Below the pieces are notes generated by a model. That model ran no database searches and had not been told where the DNA came from. It saw nothing but the letters and a program-made list of their open reading frames with translations. Source: Hydrangea macrophylla (Eukaryota > Streptophyta > Magnoliopsida > Cornales > Hydrangeaceae). From it: a stretch of 64,000 nucleotides of DNA. The first letter of the stretch is position 1. Each line of letters opens with the position of its first letter. Shown here in pieces: positions 23,704-35,628 of this stretch. The DNA is taken from contig CM066995.1 in the NCBI GenBank assembly GCA_033977485.1, positions 45,381,736-45,445,735 on the forward strand, in the 5' to 3' direction. The translations under genes were made by a program, and so were the position numbers.

Positions 23704-24970
23704 TATAGTTTATCAATTATCTGTTATATTCTCATTGGATAACGCAAAAAGATGTAAAATATTATTATTAAAAATTGGTCTACAAAAATTTAAGTATCTA
23801 CTAATTGTATCTAGATTTTATTTTTGGGTTATTATTACTAATTAGAATACTTCAGGACATCAACCTGTAAACACGTGAGATCTAATGACATCAATTTTTT
23901 TTTTTTGGGACAAATGGACCACGTGGAGAGAATGTGTTTAATAAGATTAAGGATAAAAGAATATTTTAATTCTTATACCAAAGTTTCATTTTGGGTCCTC
24001 CACGTAGTCAACTGAGTCATATTTTTTGAACAATGTTAACGGTTGTTCTTAAATGACACTTTTATAAATTGATGAGATTTTTGTTCCAAGTAATAATACA
24101 TGATACTAAAATGTATTTTAGGTCATTGAAATTTTAATTTGACAAATTTGGCCTGTATTAAACTTAAGTATAAGTTTTAGTGAATCTAACAACAGTGATT
24201 TACAAAATTGAGGTCCTATCCGAATTATCTGACACCAACTCTCTCCACACCTTAGGCACAATGTTCTAATCCCCTCATCCAAGTGTAATTTACACCTTAA
24301 TTTAAAATGATTCATTTATACATTTGATAAAATAGTATTTTGACTTGTTTACTATAGAAATTTAGTAAAAAGTCACTCGTTTTAGATTGATTAAGTTTAA
24401 AGGATTACTCGTTTTTTTTTTTGTCAGAACTCTATAACTTGTAAAATTTAATCGGATCAAGTCCTTATGTTTTAAAAGTTATGTAAAATTTCACATAACA
24501 CATTCAATATTTACAAAAGTTGTGTGAATTTCTTATAACTTTTATGAATTTTTCTCATCACTAAAATAAAAAAAAGGGCTGGACTTATTACTAAAAGGGA
24601 ATTAATATTCTCACTACTCCACGGTATTACTGATACACCATACAGTACCAGGCAGTTAATGTATTCCATAGAGTCCATTGATTCATCCATAAAATTACGA
24701 ATATCAATATTCTATTAAAAACATTTATTTTAGGTTAATCAAAAAAAAAAAAAAATAGGGCAATGTTATGGACAAACCCAAATACACACCCCACTCACAT
24801 CACTCTGATAGACCCACACTCATAGTGAACTCAGCAATGTCTTTCTCATTTCCCATTTGTCCATCTTTAATGCGTGAACTTGAGTGTGTGAATTTTGGAT
24901 GTCTCCCAAACTTAACCCATACAAAAAAAAAAAAAAAAAGAAATATATATTTTTTTAGAAGAGTTTCGAC
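23704..24970. other. AT-rich spacer upstream of the ATP synthase gene
   Basis: No gene, RNA or clear transposon is recognised in this 1.3 kb. The last part merges into the promoter of the gene at 25254. Confidence 0.6.
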
Positions 24971-25253
24971 TAAAATCCCCAATTTACTATTGCCTGCACT
25001 ATCTCAAGTATCACCATCTGATTCTCGTCATCACAACCTTATCAATTTGTGTGGCACACAATCAGATAGCCTTTCTGAGACTCCCACTCTCTCTCTCTCC
25101 AAATCCTCTCTCAAAACAGAACTTAAAAAAAAAAAAAAAAATTAAAAAAAAAAAATAATAATAATAATAATCACACACCAGACTGACTCTACAAACAAAT
25201 CAAAAACAGAAAAGAGAGTACAAAAAAAAAAAAAACAGCTTCGCAAATCATCC
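24971..25253 (+). promoter_or_regulatory. Probable 5' leader of the ATP synthase b' gene
   Basis: A pyrimidine-rich CTCTCTCTCTC stretch (about 25088-25099) is followed by A-rich runs and an ATAAT microsatellite up to the start codon. This is typical of plant leaders. No convincing TATA box was identified. Confidence 0.45.
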
Positions 25254-25913
25254 ATGGCCAACATGCTCATGGCCTCCTCCAAATCCCTAATCACTTACTC
25301 CTCCATTCCCCCTACAACCCCTAAACCCCAATTCCCTCAATTTTCTCTCTCTAAGCTCCCCAAATTCCCCAAACTCCCTTCCCCCAAATCCATCTCTCTC
25401 TCCACCACCGCCCTCAAATCAATCGCCGCGATCCTCGCCGCCTCCCTCTCCGCAGCGCCGCCGTCGCTGGCGGAGGAGTTCGAGAAGGCCGCACTGTTCG
25501 ATTTCGACCTGACCCTCCCGATAATCGCGGCGGAGTTCCTATTCCTCATGTTCGCCCTCGACAAGGTCTACTACTCCCCACTCGGCAACTTCATGGACGA
25601 GCGGGACGCGGCGATAAAGGCGGAGCTGAGCGGGGTGAAGGACACGTCGGCGGAGGTGAAGCAGCTGGAGGAGCAGGCGGCGGCGGTGATGAGGGCGGCG
25701 AGGGCGGAGATCTCGGCGGCGCTCAACCAGATGAAGAAGGAGACGGCGGCGGAGGTGGAAGTGAAGCTCCTTGAAGGGAGGAGGAAGATGGAGATTGAGT
25801 TGCAGGAGGCTTTGGGGAACTTGGAGAAGCAGAAGGAAGAGACTATTAAAGCTTTGGACTCTCAAATTGCTGCTCTCAGTGATGACATTGTCAAGAAGGT
25901 GCTCCCTGTCTAA
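25254..25913 (+). CDS. atpG: Chloroplast ATP synthase subunit b' (CFo subunit II), nuclear-encoded
   Basis: 219 aa without introns, the usual length for land-plant b'. Residues 1 to about 50 are Ser/Pro/Lys-rich and fit a stroma-targeting transit peptide. About 51-73 is a second, hydrophobic Ala-rich segment ending PPSLA, with likely cleavage before [11 protein letters not shown] at residue 74. One membrane segment follows at about 86-103 ([20 protein letters not shown]), then a long charged helix to the end, rich in Glu, Lys and Ala, ending IVKKVLPV. The protein anchors in the thylakoid membrane and its helix forms, with plastid-encoded b (atpF), the peripheral stalk holding CF1 against the rotating ring. 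The GC content of the coding region is far higher than its surroundings. The start ATGGCC has good plant context. No breaks are seen; likely functional. Confidence 0.96.
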   Translation: MANMLMASSKSLITYSSIPPTTPKPQFPQFSLSKLPKFPKLPSPKSISLSTTALKSIAAILAASLSAAPPSLAEEFEKAALFDFDLTLPIIAAEFLFLMFALDKVYYSPLGNFMDERDAAIKAELSGVKDTSAEVKQLEEQAAAVMRAARAEISAALNQMKKETAAEVEVKLLEGRRKMEIELQEALGNLEKQKEETIKALDSQIAALSDDIVKKVLPV

Positions 25914-26063
25914 AATTTGTGTTTTCTTTTTTTTTTTTTTCCTTTTATTTCTTTTTTCCTTTTTTGGAGAAAAAAACATGGGGTTTGTAATTGGAATTCA
26001 TGTGTATTGATGAAAGATTTATATTTTATATATTACCACATGATTGTTGTAAGTTAGAAAAAT
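25914..26063 (+). other. 3' flank of atpG
   Basis: T-rich run, then GTTTGTAATTGGAATTCATG, with no clear AATAAA within the first 100 bases. Transcript end not determinable. Confidence 0.4.
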
Positions 26064-26158
26064 AGATTTTTAGCGATGAAATTTTTGTCGTTAAAGGTTC
26101 TAGCTTTTAGCAACAAAAAATTTCGGCATTAGAATTTTGTTTTTCGTCACTAAAAATC
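26064..26158. mobile_element. Short MITE
   Basis: Ends AGATTTTTAGCGATGAAA and TTTCGTCACTAAAAATCT are imperfect inverted repeats of 18 bp. About 95 bp, 150 bp after the atpG stop. Family uncertain. Confidence 0.6.
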
Positions 26159-26260
26159 TCCTATACTGTAAGTTAGCAAATCTCATATGTATATATATAT
26201 ATTTTCCTTTTTAATTACAATGTTGGCCTGGCCGACTTGAATATGACCAGTCCTTAATGA

Positions 26261-26436
26261 GAGCATTTTTGCTCACCCAATTTTTGGTGCACCAATGTTT
26301 ATCCAAGCTTCCCATTAGTCAATGTAGTGGGACGTAGGATTAAACACCATTAATTAAATTCTGAATCCCACTATATTAATCAATAGAAGGCTTGAGCGAG
26401 CATTGGTGCGCCAAAAATTAGATGAGCAAAAAGTAT
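26261..26436. mobile_element. 'GCTCACCC' family MITE, copy 3
   Basis: GAGCATTTTTGCTCACCCAA at the left and a diverged inverted copy ending GATGAGCAAAAAGTAT at the right. Just downstream, 26448-26545 holds a short direct duplication of GTCCTTAATGGTGCTAGGAA. Confidence 0.65.
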
Positions 26437-26560
26437 TTTTGTCCTTAATGGTGCTAGGAATTCTGCTCACACAAATGACCGACTCGAATATGACCACAGT
26501 CCTTAATGGTGCTAGGAATGCTGCTCACTTTGTGTCTATCTAGCATATATATATATATAC

Positions 26561-26705
26561 AAAAATTCTTCAGAGAGGCGCCTCTTTTTATTAAAGACAA
26601 CCTCTATTTTGACTGTCGGGTCGTGTTTAAAAGCTGGATCTGACGGTCAAACAGAGATACTCTCTTTAATAAAGAGAGGGAGACCTCTTTAGAGCCTGAC
26701 CGTAT
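26561..26705. mobile_element. Mutator-type MITE, copy 1
   Basis: Contains inverted CTCTTTTTATTAAAGA and TCTTTAATAAAGAGAG blocks and ends in AGCCTGACCGTATAC. Homologous to the copy at 59015, which has a clear 10-bp duplication; here the duplication is not clear. Confidence 0.6.
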
Positions 26706-27325
26706 ACATACATTGTACGGATATTAGTTAGATTATAAAGGGCAGGGGATTTGAATCTAAACCTAAGGTGTGTTGGATCAAATCTTTGTAGCACTTGACC
26801 TCCCTCCTGTTGATGGTAGTGGATCAAATTTTGTGATGTCGGCAAATTTTAAAGGTGAAATGAAATAAGTTCCCTTCTTATTGACTAATTGACTAAAATA
26901 AGCTCATAAGTTTGTGTCCAATGACATAAGTGCCCTCAAATTAAGTATTTCAAAGTGTAAATTTGTCAAGTGAAATATCTAATGTTAGGGCAATTGTGTC
27001 GTTTGACGCAAGTTTTTGAGCTTACTTTTGTTCAATTAGTTAAAAATAAGGGCAACAATATTAGTCCATCTTTAAAATTTTGTTGACATTATGATGTTTC
27101 ATCCACTGTTGTTGACAGAAGGGAGGTTAGTGCTACAAAGTTTTATAAATAAGAGAGGTCAATGATATTATTCAAAATCCAGGAGAGGTCTCTGATGTTA
27201 AGTCTAACCGCATAGAGGTTAATAATATATTTAGCCTAGATAGAATCTAAGTCCTGCCTTATCATTTTTTTTAATCTTTGTATTGTGGTATTTTAATGTG
27301 TGGATTTGGTAATATTGGTTTTGAT
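26706..27325. other. Spacer, nothing recognised
   Basis: AT-rich sequence without gene or transposon signature that I can name. Confidence 0.6.
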
Positions 27326-28605
27326 TAGGGGTGGACATTCGGTTGGTTCGGATTCGAACCGAAAAGTTTTGATCGGGTTGTTCAGGTTCGGACTGAGAGT
27401 TTTGGTACCGAAATCCGAATTGAAAAAAAAAGTTTGAAAGTATGGTTTGGGTTCGAAATAAAGGTTCGGATTCGGCTCAAAATTCGGGTTGGAATTAAAC
27501 CGAAAAACCAGTTGAGTTCTCTAGGTTGCACTCTAAAAGGAATGGGATCGAACTAAAAGAAAGATTGGAAGAGAGGATTCAAGATAGAGAGTACATTCTA
27601 TAAATCCAATGTCTAGCGTCGATGGTGAGGATGGATTCCAAATCAATTGCGATTTGAGGTTGGCATGATGGCGAGGAGCAAGACGAGCAGCGAAATTTTT
27701 CCTAGAATCCAATCTAAGTGCTTTACATCAAGATTGAAGTTTCTCCTAGAATCCAATCTAAGAGCAAAAACTCTAAGAACAATTTCTGAATATTTATCTA
27801 AAAGAAATTACAGTTCCTCCTAGAATTCAATCTAAGGGCTGTCCTCTCAAAGAAATTACAGTTTCGTAATTCACTAACTATATAGGACAAGCATATTTAT
27901 CACTAGCTTAACAAAAAAGTCAACAATAATTGCTAACTACGTATATGTCACTAATATTTACAGTTTGGTCAACTTTTTTAACTTGTTGACTTAATGCTAA
28001 AACTTGTTGACCTAAATGTAATTAGATATAATATTGTTGATAGAATGCTTATTATTATATTAAATAAATAAAAGCTAACTTGAATATAATTATTAATCTA
28101 AAATGACAGAATTATTCTCACACAAATCAATATATCCTTCTGATAATTTAAAGATATACGAGTAATTACGGTGTAGTAAAATGGCAGGTTCGTAATTCAC
28201 TGATTGTATAGGACAAGAGTTACATTCTTTTATATAAGGTTACTTGATTTCATTTGAAATGACAAATCAATATATCCTTATGATAATCTAAAGATATACG
28301 AGTAATTACGGTGAAGTAAAGGTGCAGTTTTGTAATTCACTAACTATATAGGACAAGAGTTACATTCTTTTATATAAGGCTACTTGATGTATATATGTAA
28401 GTATGTATGTAAACATGCAGTATTGATAGATCAGTTGGTTCAGTTCTTTATCGTTTCTTAAATCGCAGATCGGTGGCCGAATCGAAAATTAAATTTTACA
28501 GTTATGAAAATTGAGAACTAACCAAAAAGTAGCTAGATTGACCAAAACCGCTTGGACTGGTCGACTTTGGTTGGTTCGGTCCAGTGATTTTTTCTTACAA
28601 CCCTA
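27326..28605. mobile_element. hAT-like non-autonomous remnant
   Basis: Starts TAGGGGTGGACATTCGGTTG and ends GGTTGGTTCGGTCC...CTTACAACCCTA, the style of hAT ends with TAGGG. Flanks (GTTTTGAT and GTATGCTT) do not form a clean 8-bp duplication, so boundaries are tentative. Internally, 28123-28262 and 28263-28389 are a tandem duplication, and CTCCTAGAATCCAATCTAAG recurs at about 27750, 27817 and 28938. Confidence 0.5.
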
Positions 28606-29640
28606 GTATGCTTTGGTACATAGAAGAAGAGGGAAGGAAAGAAAATGGAAGGGAAGAAGAGAATTATTATTATTATTTGGTAGACTTAAAGAGGGGAGGT
28701 AAAGAAAGTAAGAGGGAAGAGGCATTTTTTCTCTCGTTATTTCTTCTATGGCATATTGGGAGAGAAAAAAACCATAGATTATGTGCTTTAATTAACCTTC
28801 AAGTAACAATTATATTGAGGCATAGAATCAAACACATAGTGGTCCAACTAACTTGCTAGATCAAAGTTTCAATGGAATTCATGAATTTAGATTTGATTCT
28901 TTGAGAATCCAATCATTCTTGATGTCAAGAATGAAGTTCCTCCTAGAATCCAATCTAAGTTCAAGAACTCTAAGAACAATTTCAAACACAAAACCTTTCG
29001 TTAGACACATGAGTTTAAGGTTGGAGCTATGGCTTCCCAACCTTGAAGAAATAGCTACCCGTATTTAAGATTATATAAACCAAACTAACCAAAGATGAGA
29101 ATTCAATCATTAAAACTTAAACTAACTTCAAATATCAACAATCATAATCCAAAATGTCACAAAGAGCTACTGATTAAGAACATAAAAACTAGAGAAGAAG
29201 AAGAACAAGATAACTTAGAAGGGAAGTAGTCTCTCTTCTTTTTCTTCCACCCATCAACGCTTATACAAAAAGGAGACCCTTCACCAACAAGCAAGCCCCA
29301 ATTACAAGTTACTAGGGCTGCTGGTGAAGGGGCTGCTGGTGAAGGGGCATCTCCTATCAAAGATATTACAAGTTATGAGGTAAAATGATGCAGAATGGAA
29401 AACTTGTAAAAGGGCAAGGGAGCTGAATTCGCAGGACTGGATCGATCTGGGTCCTGGTTCGCTTGGGACCCGGATCGATCCGACTGTGGTAGTTGGAATT
29501 CCCATTTTCTCGAACAAAAGTGGATCGATCCGCCTAAGGACCGGATCGATCCGGTTCTGTCAGGCTTCATTCCTCCATCCTTTTTGCTCTATAAGCATTT
29601 TCCATTACTTCATTCTCTTCACAAACCTACAAAAAGAAAA
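28606..29640 (-). mobile_element. LTR-like block with GGATCGATCC palindromes
   Basis: Not fully resolved. Three GGATCGATCC-type palindromes lie at 29471-29482, 29521-29532 and 29541-29554, the last a perfect 14-bp palindrome. A GGGGCTGCTGGTGAAG tandem pair is near 29318-29350. By analogy with the LTRs elsewhere in the window this is probably a piece of an LTR, but no TG...CA edges, primer site or duplication were found. Confidence 0.35.
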
Positions 29641-30570
29641 AAGATAGTAAGGAAAATAACATAAGAAAGAACAGATAAGATGCATTAATGCCTTGCTTAA
29701 GATCTCTTAATTGGGGAAATATAACTACTAAAGGGTGCATTAATCAACAACTTATTTACCAAACTCGGCTTCTTGCAAAAAAAAATAATAATAATAAAAC
29801 GAAGAAGAAGAAAAAAATTGTAATTTTAAAGGATTCTTTAAGATCAAGCTTTCAACGAAAGCTTTTGCTACAACCTTAAAGCATATTCACAAACACGCCT
29901 TCATGAAAATGTCCTTTCATGACTTTATAAGGCTATATCCAATCCTTACTCAAAATCCATATCAAATTCATTTTGGTCCAAAACCCTCAAAAACCTTCTC
30001 TAGTCCTAAACTTAAACCCATACCAATTTGAGTTTTACCCAAATCTCATACCAAACTGAAATAATATTGTTCATAATTCCAAATCTCTGAATGGCTATAG
30101 TTCGGCAAGCAAGGTAGGAGAAGGCATACCGGAGAAGTCATTGGAGGGGACGAGAAAGTTGGGCAAAGTTGACGGAGCGAAGAAAAATTGAAGGCAAAGT
30201 CGTTGCCAGAGATTAATAAATTTGCGCAGTAGATCCTACAAATTGGGAATTGAAATTGGTGCCAAAAAAAGTCGACGCCTTGCCTTCGTCGTCGCCGCAG
30301 AAGTCGCACTTGGTTCTGTTGGTATCTTGCTTACTTCGTCTTGCCAGGTATGGAAGATCAGTGACTTCACTTTTTTTTTTATGAAGAAAAGGGGAGAGAG
30401 ATGGCAGGAGTAAATTTTGGGTGTAAATTTGTGTACATTGGTGATAGGTATGTGAAATAAAATAGTGTTTGGATAAAATAGTCATTTTAATAAAAGATTT
30501 GAGTAAAACAAAAAACTGTCCATTGGAGAGAGCCTTATACCAAAACAAGCTTTTACTCAAATTTTAAGTA
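29641..30570. other. Spacer, nothing recognised
   Basis: No credible gene in about 0.9 kb. Short frames exist but lack homology or codon structure that I recognise. Confidence 0.5.
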
Positions 30571-30629
30571 AAATTTGTAAAAGGATTCGAGATGGCATAA
30601 GTGTCATGTATGTCATGATCTTCAAGCAC

Positions 30630-30631
<2 letters not shown>

Positions 30632-30680
<49 letters not shown>
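30632..30680. repeat. CT microsatellite
   Basis: About 24 CT units, followed by a CT-rich stretch (to about 30805) of leader-like composition. Confidence 0.95.
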
Positions 30681-30685
<5 letters not shown>

Positions 30686-31520
30686 TTGAACTCGCATCCA
30701 TCTCATTCCACCGGTACGCCATCTCTTTCTTTTTCTAACTACATCACACACTCTCCCTTTCGCTCGCAACGGCTGCTCAAGGTCAATTTCTATCTCTCAT
30801 CTCTCTAATCAGTTAGGACTTATCATACATACACACGTATACAATTGTGTTATCTATGTACTTAGACATCATGTATACTCATTTACATATGTTCACATCA
30901 TATACACCTACATATGTAGCCTGAAGTTAGAGAATGCCGGACATAGACATTTATTAGGGCTTGAAATTGGGATTTCAGATTTCTTTAATTAGAAAGTTAT
31001 ATGTTAGGTTTGAATATGTAAATATACGCAAACACACATACATTAGGGCACATTGTTGATTCAAATTTTGGGGTTCCAATTGAATTAAGGCTCAATGTTG
31101 AGTACTAAGGATTTCTTAGACAATGTGAAGGTTTTAAAAGGAGAAAGTTGTAACCATATTCCTTTATTGGGTAGGAATACATTTTATTGTTTATGCAATG
31201 ACATGCGACTTCAAGGAATTAATGCACTAGCTGCTCTTCCCTCTGGATTTGAAATAGTAGCTGGCCTTACTGCTTCAGGTAACACACAACATGTTCTTCC
31301 CTTTAGTTCTGATTAGGGGTGTCATTTGGAACGGAAATTCCGATTCCGACCGATTCCGATCCGAAAAATTCCGATTTTGACAACTAAATATGCATTCCGA
31401 ATTCCGAATTTCGAAAAGTCCGAAAAAAATCGGATCGGAATCGGAATTGTTTTTAGAATTCCAAAAATTCCGAAAATATTCCGAAATTGTACTTTCCGAA
31501 ACTTTTCCAAATATATTCCG

Positions 31521-32853
31521 TGTTAGCCTTAAGGTATATTAAGGCATGTTTAATTATGTTTTGATGATGTCAAATATGCTATGATAATTACATGATTCAT
31601 ATTGATTCATTCCTTGTTATTATCATAGTCATTTTCACGCTCATATATAATCTCATGTATTAAATTTTGTATCAATGTTTTAACATCTTTGTGTGCATGA
31701 GATTCAATTGATGTAGATCAAGATTACAAGGAGCTCAACAAGGATCAAGCTTGAAGACTTGAAGATATTTTATCCTTTGTTGAAGTCTAGGACCATCATT
31801 GTAAGGCATCTTGATCTCACACTCATAGGGGCTCAAACAAATGCTAAAAGTTAAAATTTTGGAAACAAATTTTAAATGGGTCATCTTTAAAGCAATGCCC
31901 CAACCAATTGGAAAATAATTAGATGTTGAGTTTTATATGGTTGGAAAGGTATTTGAATCTAGTTTCCAAAGCATCAAACGGATCGAAAATCCGAGTTTTG
32001 TAGAGGGAGTTATGGCCTTTTTAGTGAAGATGTGTCAGGCTGTCAAACAGGGGGGTGCAATCGACTGAAGGCCCGATGCAGTCGACCGAACTGAGCAGAA
32101 TGCAAACAGAACCCTCTGTAAACACATCTCAGTCGACTGCTTCAAGGACCAGTCGACTGCTTCATGCTCCAGTCGACTGAAGCGACCTGAAAAGGCATAA
32201 CGGCTAGTTTTTTAAGGGGCTTTTAATTACCAAATGAGCCACCAACGGCTATAATCTTTCTTGGCCTATAAATACATGTTTTCCCACATCATTTTATGTT
32301 GGTTAATCAATTGGAAAACATCTATTTCAATCACACAACTTGTTAATTCTTAATCATTCACAATTGAGCCCTAGTTGTGTGAGTTTATCAATTTGCTCTA
32401 GCTTTCAATTGTAATCTTTGAGAGAGTGAATTGTAGTGAGCTTTAAATTGTATTATCCACTCTATAAAGAGAGTTCAATTTGTATCAAATCAATTGTAAA
32501 GGTTGAGGGTTAGTAACCCTTGTGTGCAAAGAAGAGGCGTTCTTCTTTGGGAGAGATCATAGGCTCTTGTAACGGTTTGGTGCACACCCGTAAGTGCTCC
32601 GGGAAACGGTTTGGTCTACACACGTAAGTAGATCGGATTAAGGAATCCTCAAGAGGTGTTCTTGAGGGGTGGACGTAGGCCGCGGGGTGCGATTGCCGAA
32701 CCACTTGAAAAATCGGTTTGCAAGTTTCTCTTCCCTTCTCTCTTTACTTAATTGCTTGTGATTGTGTTTAAATTTGCAATTAGTTTTTAAAAGGTTAATT
32801 TCCGCTAAAACCTTATTCACCCCCCCTCTAAGGTTTCCACTTTTGGGCCAACA
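31521..32853 (+). mobile_element. Solo copia-type LTR
   Basis: 1333 bp starting TGTTAGCCTTAAGG and ending GGGCCAACA, with 5-bp duplication TTCCG at 31516-31520 and 32854-32858. TATAAATA lies at 32267-32274. CAGTCGACTG occurs at 32130-32139, 32150-32159 and 32170-32179, with degenerate copies at about 32059 and 32079. The internal region is lost, consistent with recombination between LTRs. Confidence 0.92.
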
Positions 32854-32949
32854 TTCCGAAATATTCCGAAAATTTTCCGAACATATTCTTAAATTGCATT
32901 TTTCGAAACTTTTTCAAAAATATTCCGAAATATTCCGAAAATTGTGTTC

Positions 32950-33002
32950 ATCCCACATCGAAAAAACACAAAAAAAATGGGATGTGATGTGCTTCTATAA
33001 AA
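32950..33002 (+). promoter_or_regulatory. snRNA-type promoter (USE plus TATA) inside the hAT element
   Basis: ATCCCACATCG (32950-32960) matches the plant snRNA upstream sequence element RTCCCACATCG exactly. TATAAAA follows at 32996-33002 after a 35-nt spacer, close to the 33-34 bp spacing of Pol II snRNA genes. No U-snRNA sequence follows in the next 100 bases. Confidence 0.55.
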
Positions 33003-33575
33003 TGCCTACAAGTCTCAATTGAACTCCCATTAAGCTTGAATTCCGAATAATCCAAAAAATTCCGAAAATATTCTGAATATTCCAAAAAATTCCGAATCTG
33101 ATGAAATTCCGAAAATTCCAAAATTTTTGAAATTTCGGAATCGGAAATAATTTTGGAATTTTTGAAATTTCGGAACGGAATTCGGAATGCATTTTTGGCT
33201 TCCAAAAATTTTGGAATTTTTTCTGAAAGGGGTGTTTCCGGTTCGTTCCGGCCGAAACACACCCCTAGTTCTGATAAAGGAGTTACGCCACCTGTTCTTC
33301 CATTGGCTAAAATACTTCAGAATTACCAACTAGCGGAATGACACATGCTATAGAATGGATGCTTATAAAGATGTTGTGGAGGCTTTAGGAGTTGAGCATC
33401 TCATTACACCTTAAATAAAATCTAAAAGTAATGCATTTTCAGAATGCCTTGTCCAAGAGTTCTATTCTATACCTTAAATCAGCTAAGGTTTGTCTAACAA
33501 AAAGGCGCACATTCATTTTTAATAAAATAAATTATTATTAAATTAAAGACGAAATAAAAGTCAGTATGATATTAC

Positions 33576-34887
33576 TGTTAGGTATATATACTAAAAGTCA
33601 TGCTTTATGTAGTTGATTTATTATTCATTCAATAAAATCAGTTATTCCATTTTTATGAGAATCTGTGTAGACAATGTTTGTATTATATTATTTATTTAAT
33701 ATTATGCATGTGTGTCTCTCATTCTACATAGTAGGTGGTTTGGTGTGTAGAGTTCGGCTTACACACGGAAGATTAGAACATCAGATATTGTAGAATGTAA
33801 GATTTTGGTTTACAGTCTTAGATGGGATTGGACACACCATCGGTAGGACTGCAACATGGTGTTGTAGTAGGTTTGTTTTGATTACGGGAAACGGTATAGT
33901 TTCAACACTATGCTGGTACACTTTGTGTATTAAACGGGACCGACTTGGGGTAATTATCTTGTACTGACGTATAAGAATATTAATACCTCATGGATATTAT
34001 GAGTGCTTATAATCTAAATCCTAAGTTAATTTGTATACACGTGCATTTGATATTTACACTTTGATGCCTAAAAGGGTGAGATCCTTAAATGGGTCAATAT
34101 CTCATTGGATTGGGTGACAATATTGATTGTGCGATGGATATAAATTAATAATGGAATCCATGTCTCAATTTTGGGATTTATGATATCCCCTTGAGAAAAC
34201 TTATAAGTTTTGATTATGTCAAATCCTGTAGGTGGATTTTGTATCCGACATATCAGATAAGATAAGCAGATGATCTCAAGAAATTTTTAGAGATTAATTA
34301 AATATGATTGTCAGTAATTTTATTTAATTAATGGATGTCTGTAATCTTAACGTGGGGAGATAATAAGCATTTAATAACATGGAGCTCGAAAAATATTTTT
34401 GAGATAAGGGTAGGAGTGCAATTATAATTCTGTAGTGGTATGATTTATAATTTATAGAAATAAGAATTTGATTCAGTTCGAATTGTGGTTTCCTAATTCC
34501 ATAAGAAAGTCTATTCCTTATTGACTTCTTATGGTTTCTATCGTAGCCTATATATATGCTGCTTGGGCTCTCCTCTCAGTTTGCGTTTTTCCATCAAGAG
34601 TATTATAACTCGGAATAGAAAAGAGAGCGTAAAAGAGGGAGAGCGGAAAACAGAAAAGATTTCGATAGAGTCCACACTCAGTTCGATATTCTGGCAGCAG
34701 AGGAATACGGTAGAAGATCGTGAGCTGTTATCGAGCCCGTGTTTTTGATTCGTCTACTACAGCAATCCGTTTTGCAGTTCAAGGTAACCCTAGTTTCGCC
34801 CTTGTAGGGTTATTGTAGCCTTCAAATTTTTGCAGTACCAACTTATACTCGCTGTCAACGGATTCTGGGAACACAGTTTTCCTAACA
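33576..34887 (+). mobile_element. Solo LTR, copia-type
   Basis: 1312 bp starting TGTTAGGTATAT and ending TTTTCCTAACA with 7-bp matching ends; 5-bp duplication ATTAC at 33571-33575 and 34888-34892. TATATATAT-like promoter near 34548. No coding sequence is left. Confidence 0.9.
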
Positions 34888-34892
34888 ATTAC

Positions 34893-35628
34893 GTAGTGTA
34901 GTACCGCTTTTTATGGATATTTAGAGAACCTCTCCTAATATAATTGAGCCTCCAGACCTAAGTTTTTGGTAAAACAGATGACACACCCAATATGGGCTAA
35001 GAGCCAATCACCTGACTCGTCCGAGGTCCATTACCCAAGAACCTAACATTTTTGAGGTACCCTGAGCACACTAGGAAGCCTGTTGGCCCCTCACAGGTCC
35101 TAGTCATGCACAATTGGCTCAACCTTGAGCCTCGCCTGGCTCAGATGGTTGGAGGACGAGTCCCACACAACTCAGATTCAGAAGACTCCTTAGTGAGGCT
35201 GCCAGTTAGAGCCTGCTTGACCTATAATTGCGTGGATAAGAACAAGCTATACCAATTAGTTTCCTAAACCACTTAGGAAGTTAATGTCTTGTACAAAGGA
35301 GGACTCATCTTGCTATGAAAAATTCCCATACGCCCCCAAGAAGGGGGGCTGATCGAATCTGATTAAGATTGATCTACCATATCTCAACTTTAGAACCCTA
35401 GCTGTCAAGTCTCTCACAATAAACCCTAACACCAACCCTGCTTGGTTGACCCTTGGTAATTCCAGTTGCCATTGTTGGATCACCAAGGTCCTTGTAGTAG
35501 TTTCTTATATATAGTAGAGAGGTTCTTAAATGAGATGTTTGTTTCAATACTTTTTGCCACCACAATTGTATCACTTGTGGTGGTGGAAAAAGCCCACTGT
35601 ATTATGGGTGGAGTAATTCTGCACCTGT
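34893..35628. other. Unclassified spacer
   Basis: No gene was recognised. Sequence is moderately GC-rich with CCTGAGCAC and CTCGCCTGGCTC stretches and could be an old retrotransposon piece; no ends or motifs support that. Confidence 0.4.

Larger units (their letters stand above)
31314..33267. mobile_element. hAT non-autonomous element with 8-bp TSD
   Basis: Ends TAGGGGTGT and ACACCCCTA; target duplication GTTCTGAT at 31306-31313 and 33268-33275. TAGGG ends and an 8-bp duplication define hAT. The body is full of ATTCCGAAAATTCCG-type repeats in both orientations. After removal of the solo LTR inside it, the element is about 620 bp and non-coding. It contains an snRNA-type promoter at 32950-33002. 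Confidence 0.9.
31095..33341 (+). pseudogene. Unidentified exon-like ORF split by a hAT insertion
   Basis: The first part, 31095-31313, reads 73 codons including GRNTFYCLCNDMRLQGINAL and AALPSGFEIVAGL. The second part, 33276-33341, continues in the same frame after the duplicated GTTCTGAT with PPVLPLAKILQNYQLAE and a stop. Removing the hAT element and one duplication copy would give an uninterrupted frame of 94 codons. The residue pattern looks like real protein rather than chance, but I do not recognise the family. A further short frame with DAYKDVVEALGVEHL lies at about 33356-33415. It could be an exon of a larger gene, now disrupted, or an old gene fragment. Confidence 0.5.

Noticed and set aside
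25539..25979. 146-codon antisense frame over atpG
   Set aside because: Shadow of a GC-rich coding region on the opposite strand; Arg/Leu-rich low-complexity product.
32950..33030. An snRNA gene downstream of the USE-TATA block
   Set aside because: The sequence after the TATA shows none of the conserved starts of U1, U2, U4, U5 or U6 snRNAs.
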